Positions 1 to 6,048 of a stretch of 6,312 nt of DNA are shown in pieces. Position 1 is the stretch's first letter. Each line of letters opens with the position of its first letter. The notes below the pieces were generated by a model that was not told the origin of the DNA, did not search any database, and saw nothing but the letters and a program-made list of their open reading frames with translations. Position numbers and translations under genes: made by a program. Source of the stretch: Treponema sp. (lineage in GTDB: Bacteria > Spirochaetota > Spirochaetia > Treponematales > Breznakiellaceae); contig JAITLF010000134.1 of the NCBI GenBank assembly GCA_031278025.1, positions 1 to 6,312 of the forward strand, read 5' to 3'.

Positions 1-186
1 GGCAGCGTCTGTGGCGGTCAAGGTGAGGACGTACTGGCCCGAAGCGGCCTGTCCGCAGTGGCGGACCGTGTCGATTTGCCAGAAACCGGGTGTTTTTCGT
101 TCCGCGCCTGAGTAGAAGGTACGCATGGGGATGCGGCTTTTCAGGGAACCAAGGGGATTGGTGAGGCTTTTCCCGCATTTGTACCA

Positions 187-250
187 AAAGGGCGCCTTTG
201 CGGTTCATAAAGGCGCCTTTGCGGTTCCTAAAGGCGCCTTTGCGGTTCAT
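187..250 (-). repeat. Three tandem 21-bp units inside the transposase remnant, coding for MNRKGAF-like heptads
   Basis: On the minus strand the units are 250-230, 229-209 and 208-187. They start ATGAACCGC, AGGAACCGC and ATGAACCGC, and each continues AAAGGCGCCTTT. The last unit has one extra C (GGCGCCC), so it is 22 nt and shifts the frame. AAAGGCGCCTTT is a perfect 12-bp palindrome. The array lies exactly between codons for WAFF (ending at 251) and for WYKCGK (starting at 186). Without the extra C it would add 21 residues in frame. The flanking codon TTT before the array equals the last codon of each unit, as expected if the array grew from, or inserted at, that triplet. Confidence 0.93.
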
Positions 251-385
251 AAAGAAGGCCCAGATAAGGCGCAGGGAAGCTATGACCTCATCGGAGTACA
301 CCCGCTTCCCCTTGCGGTTCGCGGGCCGCTTTTTTTCCGGCTTAAACTTTACGGTCCTTCCGTCCGTGCTGACAAGAACTTCCCT

Positions 386-412
386 GTCAGGCTTTTCACT
401 TAAAAGCCTGAC
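386..412. repeat. Perfect 11-bp inverted repeat within the transposase coding region
   Basis: GTCAGGCTTTT at 386-396 and its exact complement AAAAGCCTGAC at 402-412 are separated by the 5-nt loop CACTT. It lies in the codons for VRLLSEKPD of the remnant. It could form a hairpin in the transposase mRNA or be chance; no T-run follows on either strand. Confidence 0.6.
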
Positions 413-490
413 GGCTGATTTCCGGTGATACCCGGTCTGCCGTGTAAATTCGTCAAGCAGCCCCCCTTTTTTTTTCATGTTTAACCCCAT

Positions 491-590
491 TCGGATGCCC
501 TCCTTCAGGCGCCTTATTTTAATCTGGGTAACATTTTCAATGGGGCAACGCGCCCCCTTGCGGGAATGGATTTATTAGCGTTACTATTAT
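491..590. other. Divergent intergenic spacer between transposase remnant and regulator
   Basis: Apart from the transposase ribosome site, this stretch shows no convincing motif. A TATTAT box at 585-590 touches the regulator's ATG, and TTGCGG at 558-563 is a poor -35 candidate 21 nt before it. A short GGGGC/GCCCC inverted pair lies at 542-546 and 552-556. The outer end of the insertion sequence should be near here, but no terminal inverted repeat can be named without the other end. Confidence 0.4.
498..503 (-). promoter_or_regulatory. Ribosome binding site deciding the transposase start
   Basis: GGAGGG on the minus strand lies 7 nt before ATG at 490, which supports 490 over the in-frame ATG at 478. 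The frame stays open upstream to a stop near 577, but it contains no other ATG there. Confidence 0.6.
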
Positions 591-956
591 ATGGCAATGG
601 AACTTCCAACTGAAACATCGATTAATCGCCGTATCAAGCAAGTCCGTGAGGTATTGCATTTGTCTCAAATTAAATTCTCCAAGGTCATATCGCTTTCAAG
701 CGGATACCTTGCGGGAGTGGAGGTTGAGAAACGGAAGGTCAATGACCGGATCGTTAAATTAATTTGCGCCGCTTTTGGGGTAAATGAGCACTGGCTCCGA
801 AATGGGGAAGGTGAAATGTTCATCGTTAATCCTGATGAAGCATTCACCAAACTGGTAAGTCTTTTTAAGGAACTGAATCCTCAATTCCAGGAATATATCC
901 TTAAACAGATAGATCTCCTCCTGGAAATGCAGGATTCTAATTCAGCGCGTCCTTAG
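591..956 (+). CDS. XRE/Cro-CI family helix-turn-helix regulator
   Basis: A 121-residue cytoplasmic DNA-binding protein. Residues about 11-66 form the five-helix XRE fold: RRIKQVREVL, then the HTH core LSQIKFSKVISLSSGYLAGVEVEKR at roughly 25-48, then NDRIVKLICAAFGV. The tail NEHWLRNGEGEMF (65-77) is the characteristic end of small phage-repressor-like XRE proteins. Residues 83-114 (TKLVSLFKELNPQFQEYILKQIDLLLEMQ) are a short helical segment likely used for dimerisation. I recall near-identical layouts in Treponema genomes. The gene is clearly more AT-rich than sbcCD, so it may be acquired. No Shine-Dalgarno sequence precedes ATG 591, and ATG 597 is an equally possible start. It is divergent from the transposase and convergent with the TSCPD gene. 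Its target is unknown; the palindrome just after its stop is one possible binding site. Confidence 0.9.
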   Translation: MAMELPTETSINRRIKQVREVLHLSQIKFSKVISLSSGYLAGVEVEKRKVNDRIVKLICAAFGVNEHWLRNGEGEMFIVNPDEAFTKLVSLFKELNPQFQEYILKQIDLLLEMQDSNSARP

Positions 957-963
957 AGCCCGC

Positions 964-1025
964 AGGGTATAAACATGCAATTTATTGCATGTTTATACCC
1001 TATCTTATACGCAAAGCGCATCAGG
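964..1025. repeat. 62-bp two-hairpin palindromic element, copy 1
   Basis: Arm AGGGTATAAACATGCAA at 964-980 is exactly complementary to 985-1001, with the loop TTTA between. A second small hairpin follows in ATGCGC-TTT-GCGTAT (read on the minus strand, 1007-1021). The element ends 1 bp short of the TSCPD stop codon and starts 7 bp after the regulator's stop, so it lies between two convergent genes. It could act as a bidirectional transcript end or 3' stabiliser, but the stem is AT-rich and no T-run follows, so it is not a classic intrinsic terminator. It aligns without gaps to 1395-1456. Confidence 0.9.
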
Positions 1026-1026
1026 T

Positions 1027-1278
1027 TTAGCCCGTTTCGGCCAGGGCCTTATCGACCGCACAGGCTAACTGATCCGCGCAAGAGGTCCCTTTCCTGCCGC
1101 ACTGGATTCCCTTGAGGCGTTTGATGAGGGCCTGCCCGTCCATACCCTCGACCAACAGGGAGAGGGTCTTTAGATTCCCTTCACATCCGCCTTTAAAGGA
1201 TACCGCGTGGACTTTTTTGTCTTCAATGGAAAAGGTGATCCTGGTGGAACAGGTTCCCTTTGTCTTGTATTCTATCAT
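1027..1278 (-). CDS. TSCPD domain protein, TIGR03905-like
   Basis: An 83-residue protein of near-complete family length. It begins MIEYKTKGTCSTRITFSIED, then VSFKGGCEGNLKTLSLLVEGM at about 26-46, LKGIQCGRKGTSCADQLA at 55-72, and a short helical end. The family motif TSCPD appears as TSCAD (65-69). Cysteines at 10, 32, 60 and 67 match the conserved cysteines I recall for this domain, which also occurs at the C-terminus of some class II (B12-dependent) ribonucleotide reductases, where it may bind metal or DNA. The stand-alone form has no established function. Start choice is firm: GAGGAG lies 6 nt before the ATG. It is preceded by sbcC on the same strand, but a 191-nt gap with a palindrome separates them, so it is probably its own transcription unit. 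Confidence 0.88.
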   Translation of the reverse strand: MIEYKTKGTCSTRITFSIEDKKVHAVSFKGGCEGNLKTLSLLVEGMDGQALIKRLKGIQCGRKGTSCADQLACAVDKALAETG

Positions 1279-1283
1279 TAATA

Positions 1284-1289
1284 CTCCTC
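1284..1289 (-). promoter_or_regulatory. Strong ribosome binding site of the TSCPD gene
   Basis: GAGGAG on the minus strand ends 5 nt before the ATG triplet (1276-1278), a near-consensus Shine-Dalgarno site, in contrast to the regulator gene, which has none. Confidence 0.8.
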
Positions 1290-1346
1290 GTACTCACAAT
1301 CTTGTAAGAGCCGGTTGCATTTGTAGATTATTTGCTCAGGCGTCTT

Positions 1347-1382
1347 GGCACCCCATGTAAAAATCCCGATTAATGGGGCGCC
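1347..1382 (-). repeat. Inverted repeat in the TSCPD upstream region
   Basis: On the minus strand GGCGCCCCAT (1382-1373) can pair with ATGGGGTGCC (1356-1347) over ten positions, one being a G-U pair, with a 16-nt loop. On the plus strand the same position is an A-C mismatch, so the structure favours minus-strand RNA, that is the leader of the TSCPD gene or read-through from sbcC. No T-run follows. It could be a leader structure or an operator. No convincing -10/-35 pair could be fixed around it. Confidence 0.55.
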
Positions 1383-1394
1383 TTTGGATACTGC

Positions 1395-1456
1395 AAGGTA
1401 TAAACATGCAATAAATGACATGTTTATACTATAACCTACGCGCGAAGCGCAACAGG
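1395..1456. repeat. 62-bp two-hairpin palindromic element, copy 2
   Basis: GTATAAACATG at 1398-1408 pairs exactly with CATGTTTATAC at 1419-1429; the inner 10 nt no longer pair. A second hairpin GCGC-TTC-GCGC (minus strand) follows. By hand alignment it matches copy 1 at 49 of 62 positions with no gap. It ends 13 bp short of the sbcC stop codon, so in minus-strand orientation both copies begin soon after a gene's stop with CCTG..GCGC, then the AT-rich palindrome. Confidence 0.88.
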
Positions 1457-1469
1457 CTCTGATCCCGTG

Positions 1470-4400
1470 TCAATTATCCGCGTCTTCCTGCTGAATCCGG
1501 GAACCAGAGCCTGATTTGATGACTTCGATACGGCTCGGTATGCGGGAGCGCATTTCCCCAACATGAGAGATAAGCCCCACCATGCGGTGATCCCGCAGTT
1601 CGTCCAGGATGATCAGGGCCTGGTCCAGACTCGCCTCGTCCAGGCTGCCGAAGCCTTCATCAATGAAGACCGCGTCCAGACGTACGCCGCCGGAACGGCT
1701 CTGTATGGAGTCCGCAAGGCCCAGGGCAAGACTGATGGAAGCCATGAAGCTTTCCCCGCCGGAAAGGGTGGCGCAGGGCCGGCATTTTCCGGTATAGGCG
1801 TCGAATACCGCCAGGTCCAGACCCGCCTGCCCCCGGCCTGACTCCCGCCCGCTGTCCAGAAGCAGGGAATACCGTGATTCGCTCATACGCTCCAGGCGCC
1901 GGGTAGCAAAGGCGGCGACTTCCGCAAGGTAGCGGCCCAGGATCCATGCATCGAAAGCCCGCTTCCGGGGATTCTTCCCCCCCAGGTCATCGGCCAGGAC
2001 GGACAGGCGATGGCTCTTGCGGCTTAGGACGGTAAACCGCTCGTGGGCTTCCCTCAGCAGGGCCTCGTCCCGTATAAAGGCGGACAACTCCCCGATCTTC
2101 CGGTCCCGCTCCGCCTCGGCGGCTTCCCGTTCCGCGGTCAGGGCCGCAAGCCGCGCCTCCGCGTCGGCCCAGGACGGGACTTCCCCGCCGCCCAATGCCG
2201 CCAGTTCCTCCCGTATGATCCCCAGGCTTCTCTGTAACTCCGCCTTCAGGGACCGCAGACGGGCCCGCTCATCCTTCCATTGGGCAAGAGCCGCTTCCAG
2301 GGCCGATTCGGTTTCCGTGTCCAGCAGGGCGGCCTTGAGGGCCTCGGCATCGGGGAAGGGGGAAGACACCAAGGCGGATGCGAGGGCTTCCGCTGCTTCC
2401 CGGACCGCCGTTTCCGCCGCATCCCGTTTTTGGCGGGCGCTCTCCTCACGGGCCGCCGCCGCCGCAAGGTTCCTGCCCGCCTTCTCCCGATCTTCCCGGC
2501 GGCGGCGTATCTCCCCGGTAAGGGCAAGAAGGCGGCTGTCCAGGGCGGGCAGGGCCGCGGCGGCGGAGCGGACGCCGTCCCCGGCAGCCGCCTCGTCCAA
2601 CAGCCGGGTTTGTTTCCGCTTTGTTTCCCCTATCACGGCAAGAAGGTTCTTTAGCTTTTCCGAAAGGCCGGAATATTCCTTTTCCGTTTCGGTAATCTCC
2701 TGCTCCAGAAGGTGCAGCTCCCGGTGGGCATCCGTCAGGCGCTTTGCCGCCCGCTGGGCTTCGCTCCGTCCGGCGGTAACCTTGTTGAGGGCGGCTATCT
2801 GGGCTTCCCTGAGACGGTCGGTATCCGCCTTGTCCGGAAGTTCCCCGCCCCGGCAGAACCACGCCGCCATGACCGGGTCTTCCCGGGGGGGAGCGCCGGC
2901 GCGGGCTTCCGCCGCGGCATGGGACAAGGTTTCACGGCGGGCGCGGAGGCGGGCGAGCTCCTGGCGCCCGCCCTCTATTTCCGCCCGTTTAGCGGCCAGG
3001 GCTTTCCCCGCATCGGCCAGGGACGCTTCCTGGGCCGCGATGCGGGCGGCGTAGTTATAGGCCGGTTCCGTCTGCCTGGCCGGACAAGGGTGTTCCGTAG
3101 AACCGCACACCGGGCAAGGCTCCCCATCCCGGAGGCCCGCGCCAAGACGGGCCGCCATGCCGGTCCGTTCCTGTTCCTCCTTCTCCGCCCGCAGCCGCCG
3201 GACTTCGTCTTCCTGGATGGGGATGCGCTTTTCAAGTTCCGCGCATTCCCCTTCAAGGGCCGCGGCGCGGGAGGAGGCGGCCTGTTCTTCGGCGTTCAGG
3301 ATTCCGGCTTCGCCGGCAATCCTGCCCAGCTCTACCAGGATGTCCTTGACGATCCGTTCCCGTTCCCATTGGGCATCCAGGACGGCGGCTTTCTGAGCCG
3401 GCTCTTCCAGGCTCTGGATCTCCGCTTCTTTCTCCTGCTTCCGGGCCAAAAGCCGCCCGGTTTTATCCGCCAGGGCATGGGTTTTTTTATCCAGGACCAG
3501 GGCTTCCGCCTCGTTCTTTTTCAGGGCTTCTTCGTCGTCCGCAAGGCCCGCCAGGACGGGGCGTTTTTCCCGCAGGGCCTGTTCCTCTTCCTCAAGGCCC
3601 GGCAGGGCGGCGGCACGGGTTTCCGCTTCCTCCGCCCCCCGTTGGGCCGCTTCCCGCTCCTTGCGGGCTTTTCCGGCCTCGCCCGCCGCCCCGGCCGCCT
3701 CCCGTTCCTTTTCCTCCGCCCGCTTCACCTCGTGGGCCAGGGGTTGGGCGGTCCGGGAACGATCCAGGCGGGTTTGTTTTTCCCGGACCGCCCCTTCCTC
3801 CGCATCGTTCCGGGCGATTTCCCCCTCGGCAGCCCTCAGCCTTCCCTCAGCGGCGGCCTCGTTCCCCCTGGCCGCGAGCAGGGCCTTCAGGGTTTCCGTT
3901 TCCGCGGCAAGGGCCGCGGCCAGGGCTTTGGCCGCCCGGACCGCTTCGTCAGCCTTCGCGCGGGTCTCTTCCAGCGTGCCGAAGGAGACCCGCCTGCCGA
4001 TCTCCTCCAGAACCCGCCCGGCCTCCCGGACTTCCAGCGAGGCGGTCCTGGCCTTGTCCTGGGCCAGCTCCCGCAGCCGGGCGGCTTTGTCCACCGGGAA
4101 GAGCTTTCCCAGCACCGCCCGGCGTTCGGTGGTACCCTGCCTGAGAAATTCCGCGAATTCGCCCTGGGGCAGCAGGACGATTTTGAAGAATTCGTCCGCT
4201 TCAAGCCCGATAAGACGCCGTATCTGTTCATCGGCCTCGCTCTTTTTCCCGCTGAGGGGCGCCGCCGCCCCGTTCCTGATTTCCTGAAGCGCCGCGGTTT
4301 CTTCCACCGTGGTAAACCCGGTCCCCCGCTTCCTGAGTTTTTCCTGCCGGGGGGAACGGTCTATGCGGTAACGCCGGTCCCCAACCATGAACTGGAGGGA

Positions 4401-4634
4401 AACCGAACACTCCGCGCTTCCCCCGGCGTAGTCGCTCCGCAGCCGGGCGGTGTGGCCCTTGCGGCTTCCGGGAACGGACCCGTACAGGGCGAAGCAGAGG
4501 GCGTCAAAGATGGCGGTCTTGCCCGCGCCGGTCCTTCCGGTGATAAGGAAGAGGTCGTCCAGGGCGTTGAAATCCACCGTTTCCCTTCCGGCAAAGGGGC
4601 CGAAGTTTTCCAGGGTAAGTTTTTCGGGCCTCAA
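1470..4634 (-). CDS. sbcC: SbcC, SMC/Rad50-like ATPase subunit of SbcCD nuclease
   Basis: A 1054-residue ATPase that, with SbcD, binds and processes DNA ends and hairpins. The N-terminus MRPEKLTLENFGPF is typical. Walker A is GRTGAGKT at 33-40, and the Q-loop is LLPQGEF near 157. Two long Ala/Glu/Arg-rich coiled-coil arms (roughly 185-490 and 530-870) flank the zinc hook CPVCGSTEHP, whose CxxC is at 507-510, near the exact middle as expected. The C-terminal lobe has the ABC signature LSGGE at 957-961, Walker B LDAVFIDE at 986-993, the D-loop GSLD and the switch His in LISHV at about 1024. All key residues are present and the length is normal. The start codon is TTG, overlapping the sbcD stop as TTGA, with a purine-rich ribosome site just before it. 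The 62-bp palindrome lies after the stop and may end the operon. Confidence 0.97.
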   Translation of the reverse strand: MRPEKLTLENFGPFAGRETVDFNALDDLFLITGRTGAGKTAIFDALCFALYGSVPGSRKGHTARLRSDYAGGSAECSVSLQFMVGDRRYRIDRSPRQEKLRKRGTGFTTVEETAALQEIRNGAAAPLSGKKSEADEQIRRLIGLEADEFFKIVLLPQGEFAEFLRQGTTERRAVLGKLFPVDKAARLRELAQDKARTASLEVREAGRVLEEIGRRVSFGTLEETRAKADEAVRAAKALAAALAAETETLKALLAARGNEAAAEGRLRAAEGEIARNDAEEGAVREKQTRLDRSRTAQPLAHEVKRAEEKEREAAGAAGEAGKARKEREAAQRGAEEAETRAAALPGLEEEEQALREKRPVLAGLADDEEALKKNEAEALVLDKKTHALADKTGRLLARKQEKEAEIQSLEEPAQKAAVLDAQWERERIVKDILVELGRIAGEAGILNAEEQAASSRAAALEGECAELEKRIPIQEDEVRRLRAEKEEQERTGMAARLGAGLRDGEPCPVCGSTEHPCPARQTEPAYNYAARIAAQEASLADAGKALAAKRAEIEGGRQELARLRARRETLSHAAAEARAGAPPREDPVMAAWFCRGGELPDKADTDRLREAQIAALNKVTAGRSEAQRAAKRLTDAHRELHLLEQEITETEKEYSGLSEKLKNLLAVIGETKRKQTRLLDEAAAGDGVRSAAAALPALDSRLLALTGEIRRRREDREKAGRNLAAAAAREESARQKRDAAETAVREAAEALASALVSSPFPDAEALKAALLDTETESALEAALAQWKDERARLRSLKAELQRSLGIIREELAALGGGEVPSWADAEARLAALTAEREAAEAERDRKIGELSAFIRDEALLREAHERFTVLSRKSHRLSVLADDLGGKNPRKRAFDAWILGRYLAEVAAFATRRLERMSESRYSLLLDSGRESGRGQAGLDLAVFDAYTGKCRPCATLSGGESFMASISLALGLADSIQSRSGGVRLDAVFIDEGFGSLDEASLDQALIILDELRDHRMVGLISHVGEMRSRIPSRIEVIKSGSGSRIQQEDADN

Positions 4635-6040
4635 TTTGCTCCCCCTCCGCGCTCCGCCGCGCCGCGCTCCGCCCCATCGCGCTCCGCCCCGCCGCGCTCC
4701 GCCGCGCTTTGTTCCAATTCCTCAAGAAGCTCCGTAAAGGCCGCTGTTTTTTCGCGGTTATCCGGCTGGTCCCCGCCGTACATTTCCCGCAGGAAATCCT
4801 CAAAATCTTCAACCGGCGTCCGCCGCTTCCCGCCCCGCGGCGGAAGCCCCGCGCCGTCCGGCGCGTCCCGCGGGGCCGGCGCAAGGGCCGGATGAAAGGC
4901 CGAAAGGGCCGCCTCCTGTTTTACCGAGAGTATCCAGGGAAAACGGCGGCGGAGCAGGGCCAGGGGGTTTTCCGTCAGGAGCGGATCCGTCAGGACCGCT
5001 TCGATATAATCGTTTTCCGCTTCGCCCAGGAGGGGATCCTTCCCCGCGTCCCGGAAGAAATAATCAAAGGAACCCCGCAGGCTCCGCAGGGGCCGCAGGG
5101 GCCGCACGGGGATGGGCGTTACCCTGAGGACCGTACCCCGCGCCCCGCCCCCCGGCCTGCCTTCCGGCGCGTCCGCCGCGCCCGGCGCGCCCGCCGGCGC
5201 CGGGTTTCCCCCTTCAGCTTCCCGCTCCCCTTCAGCCTTCCGCTCCAGTTCAACCGCAAGAAAGACCTTCCCGTACCTGCCCTCCTCAAAGGAATAGGCC
5301 AGGGGGCTTCCGGAATACCAGGCCCGTTCCCCGGCCTGCTGGCACCGGTGCAGATGCCCCAGGGCGGTATAGTCGAAGGCGGCAAAAAGCTCCGCCCGCA
5401 CCCGCTCGGCCGTCCCCAGGAAGACCCGCTCCGATTCGGATTCAAGGCCCCCGGCGGCAAAGAGATGGGCCCCCAGCACCCCATAGTCCGCCCCCGCCGC
5501 CAGCGCCGAAACACGGGCCTGCTCCAGCCGGGCGGCGGCTTCCCCGGCCAGCCGGGCCTGGGACCTCAGGGGTTCCGCCTGAAGGCCCTCATCATCCTCC
5601 CTTCCGGCCCCTGCCCGCAGGCTCCCTGGGTACAGGAAGGGGAGGAGGAAGAAGGCGCAGGTTTCATCCCCCCCGCCGGGGGATACCAGGACCGGGCGAA
5701 ACGCGTCTTCCGGCCTGGTAACCAAATGGACGCCCAGTCCGGCAAAGAGTTCCCGGCCAAAGCCGAGGCGGGAGGAGGAATCGTGGTTGCCCGGAAGGAC
5801 CAGGACCTGGAGGTCCGGGCGGCGGGCCTTTACCGTTCCCAGGAAGGCGCTGAAAAGGTCCGCCGCATCCGGGGAGGGGATGGACCGGTCGTAGACATCC
5901 CCGGCGATGAGCAGGGCGGCAAAGGAGGGGTCCGAGAGGATTTCGGCAAGCTGGTCCAGCAGGTGTTTCTGATCGTCAATGAGGGAGTGTTCGTGGAAGA
6001 CCTTCCCCAGATGAAGGTCCGCGGTATGCAGGAATTTCAT
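4631..6040 (-). CDS. sbcD: SbcD, Mre11-like metallophosphoesterase subunit of SbcCD nuclease
   Basis: A 469-residue nuclease subunit that, with SbcC, forms the Mn-dependent SbcCD complex. The start MKFLHTADLHLG is canonical. Metal-binding motifs are all visible: D8 and H10 in ADLHLG, D48 in GDVYDR, N85-H86 in GNHD, H192 in GAHLF, and H229/H231 in GHLH. Residues about 250-310 lead into the capping domain (PIPVRPLRPLRSLRGSF), and the C-terminal part (about 410-446) should bind the SbcC coiled coil. It is longer than the usual 380-410 residues because of low-complexity additions: an Ala/Gly/Glu-rich stretch at about 267-302 (5135-5242), three 9-bp repeats at 5077-5103 giving PLR-type triplets, an Ala/Pro-rich linker at 384-407, and the AERG tail. 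It is first in an sbcD-sbcC operon with a 4-nt overlap. A strong promoter lies immediately upstream. Confidence 0.97.
   Translation of the reverse strand: MKFLHTADLHLGKVFHEHSLIDDQKHLLDQLAEILSDPSFAALLIAGDVYDRSIPSPDAADLFSAFLGTVKARRPDLQVLVLPGNHDSSSRLGFGRELFAGLGVHLVTRPEDAFRPVLVSPGGGDETCAFFLLPFLYPGSLRAGAGREDDEGLQAEPLRSQARLAGEAAARLEQARVSALAAGADYGVLGAHLFAAGGLESESERVFLGTAERVRAELFAAFDYTALGHLHRCQQAGERAWYSGSPLAYSFEEGRYGKVFLAVELERKAEGEREAEGGNPAPAGAPGAADAPEGRPGGGARGTVLRVTPIPVRPLRPLRSLRGSFDYFFRDAGKDPLLGEAENDYIEAVLTDPLLTENPLALLRRRFPWILSVKQEAALSAFHPALAPAPRDAPDGAGLPPRGGKRRTPVEDFEDFLREMYGGDQPDNREKTAAFTELLEELEQSAAERGGAERDGAERGAAERGGGAN
4639..4648 (-). promoter_or_regulatory. Ribosome binding site supporting the TTG start of sbcC
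   Basis: GGAGGGGGAG on the minus strand lies 4 nt before TTG at 4634, inside the 3' end of sbcD. With the TTGA overlap it points to translational coupling. No in-frame ATG near it would keep the canonical MRPEKLTL start. Confidence 0.7.
4643..4702 (-). repeat. Four 15-bp tandem units at the sbcD 3' end
   Basis: The core GCGCTCCGCC (plus strand) recurs at 4649, 4664, 4679 and 4694, exactly 15 bp apart. It encodes AAERG, GAERD, GAERG and AAERG, residues 447-466 of SbcD. The array partly overlaps the sbcC ribosome binding site, so changes in unit number would alter the SbcD tail in frame without breaking the operon. Confidence 0.9.
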
Positions 6041-6048
6041 AGCCCCTG

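Larger units (their letters stand above)
1..490 (-). pseudogene. Decayed integrase-type (rve/DDE) transposase, 5' part, truncated by left edge
   Basis: Reading the minus strand from ATG at 490 gives MGLNMKKKGGLLDEF, then TGYHRKSAVRLL, a basic linker, and SLRLIWAFF at about residues 72-80. The frame then enters three heptads (MNRKGAF, RNRKGAF, MNRKGAL) and slips. In the next frame the gene resumes as WYKCGK, SLTNPLGSLKSRIP, GFWQIDTV, HCGQAASGQY, LTLTATDAA up to position 1. The Asp in WQIDTV should be the first catalytic acid of the rve/DDE fold. From memory of this family, found in spirochaetes, WAFF is normally followed directly by WYKCGK, and several dozen residues normally lie between KCGK and KSLT. 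On that basis this copy carries a repeat insertion, a 1-nt frameshift and an internal deletion, and it cannot make a working enzyme. The remaining catalytic domain lies outside the window. Family identity is fairly sure; the exact IS family is not. Confidence 0.82.

Noticed and set aside
125..403. Plus-strand frame with KGAFAVHKGAFAV repeats
   Set aside because: The opposite strand carries clear transposase sequence on both sides of the repeat, so this frame is its mirror; the apparent peptide repeat comes only from the 21-bp period.
665..850. Minus-strand 61-codon frame opposite the XRE gene
   Set aside because: Antisense to a protein with a clear HTH domain; no ribosome site or recognisable motif.
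964..1025. Classic intrinsic terminator between the regulator and TSCPD genes
   Set aside because: The stem is AT-rich and no run of T follows on either strand, so it is described as a palindromic repeat with possible 3'-end function instead.
2017..3054. Plus-strand open frame of 345 codons, Ser/Arg/Ala-rich
   Set aside because: Antisense shadow of the SbcC coiled coil; low-complexity composition without motifs.
2712..4895. Plus-strand open frame of 727 codons opposite sbcC and sbcD
   Set aside because: It is antisense to two fully recognisable genes. Its Gly/Phe/Pro/Arg-rich composition is what GC-rich coding sequence gives on the opposite strand, and no domain is visible.
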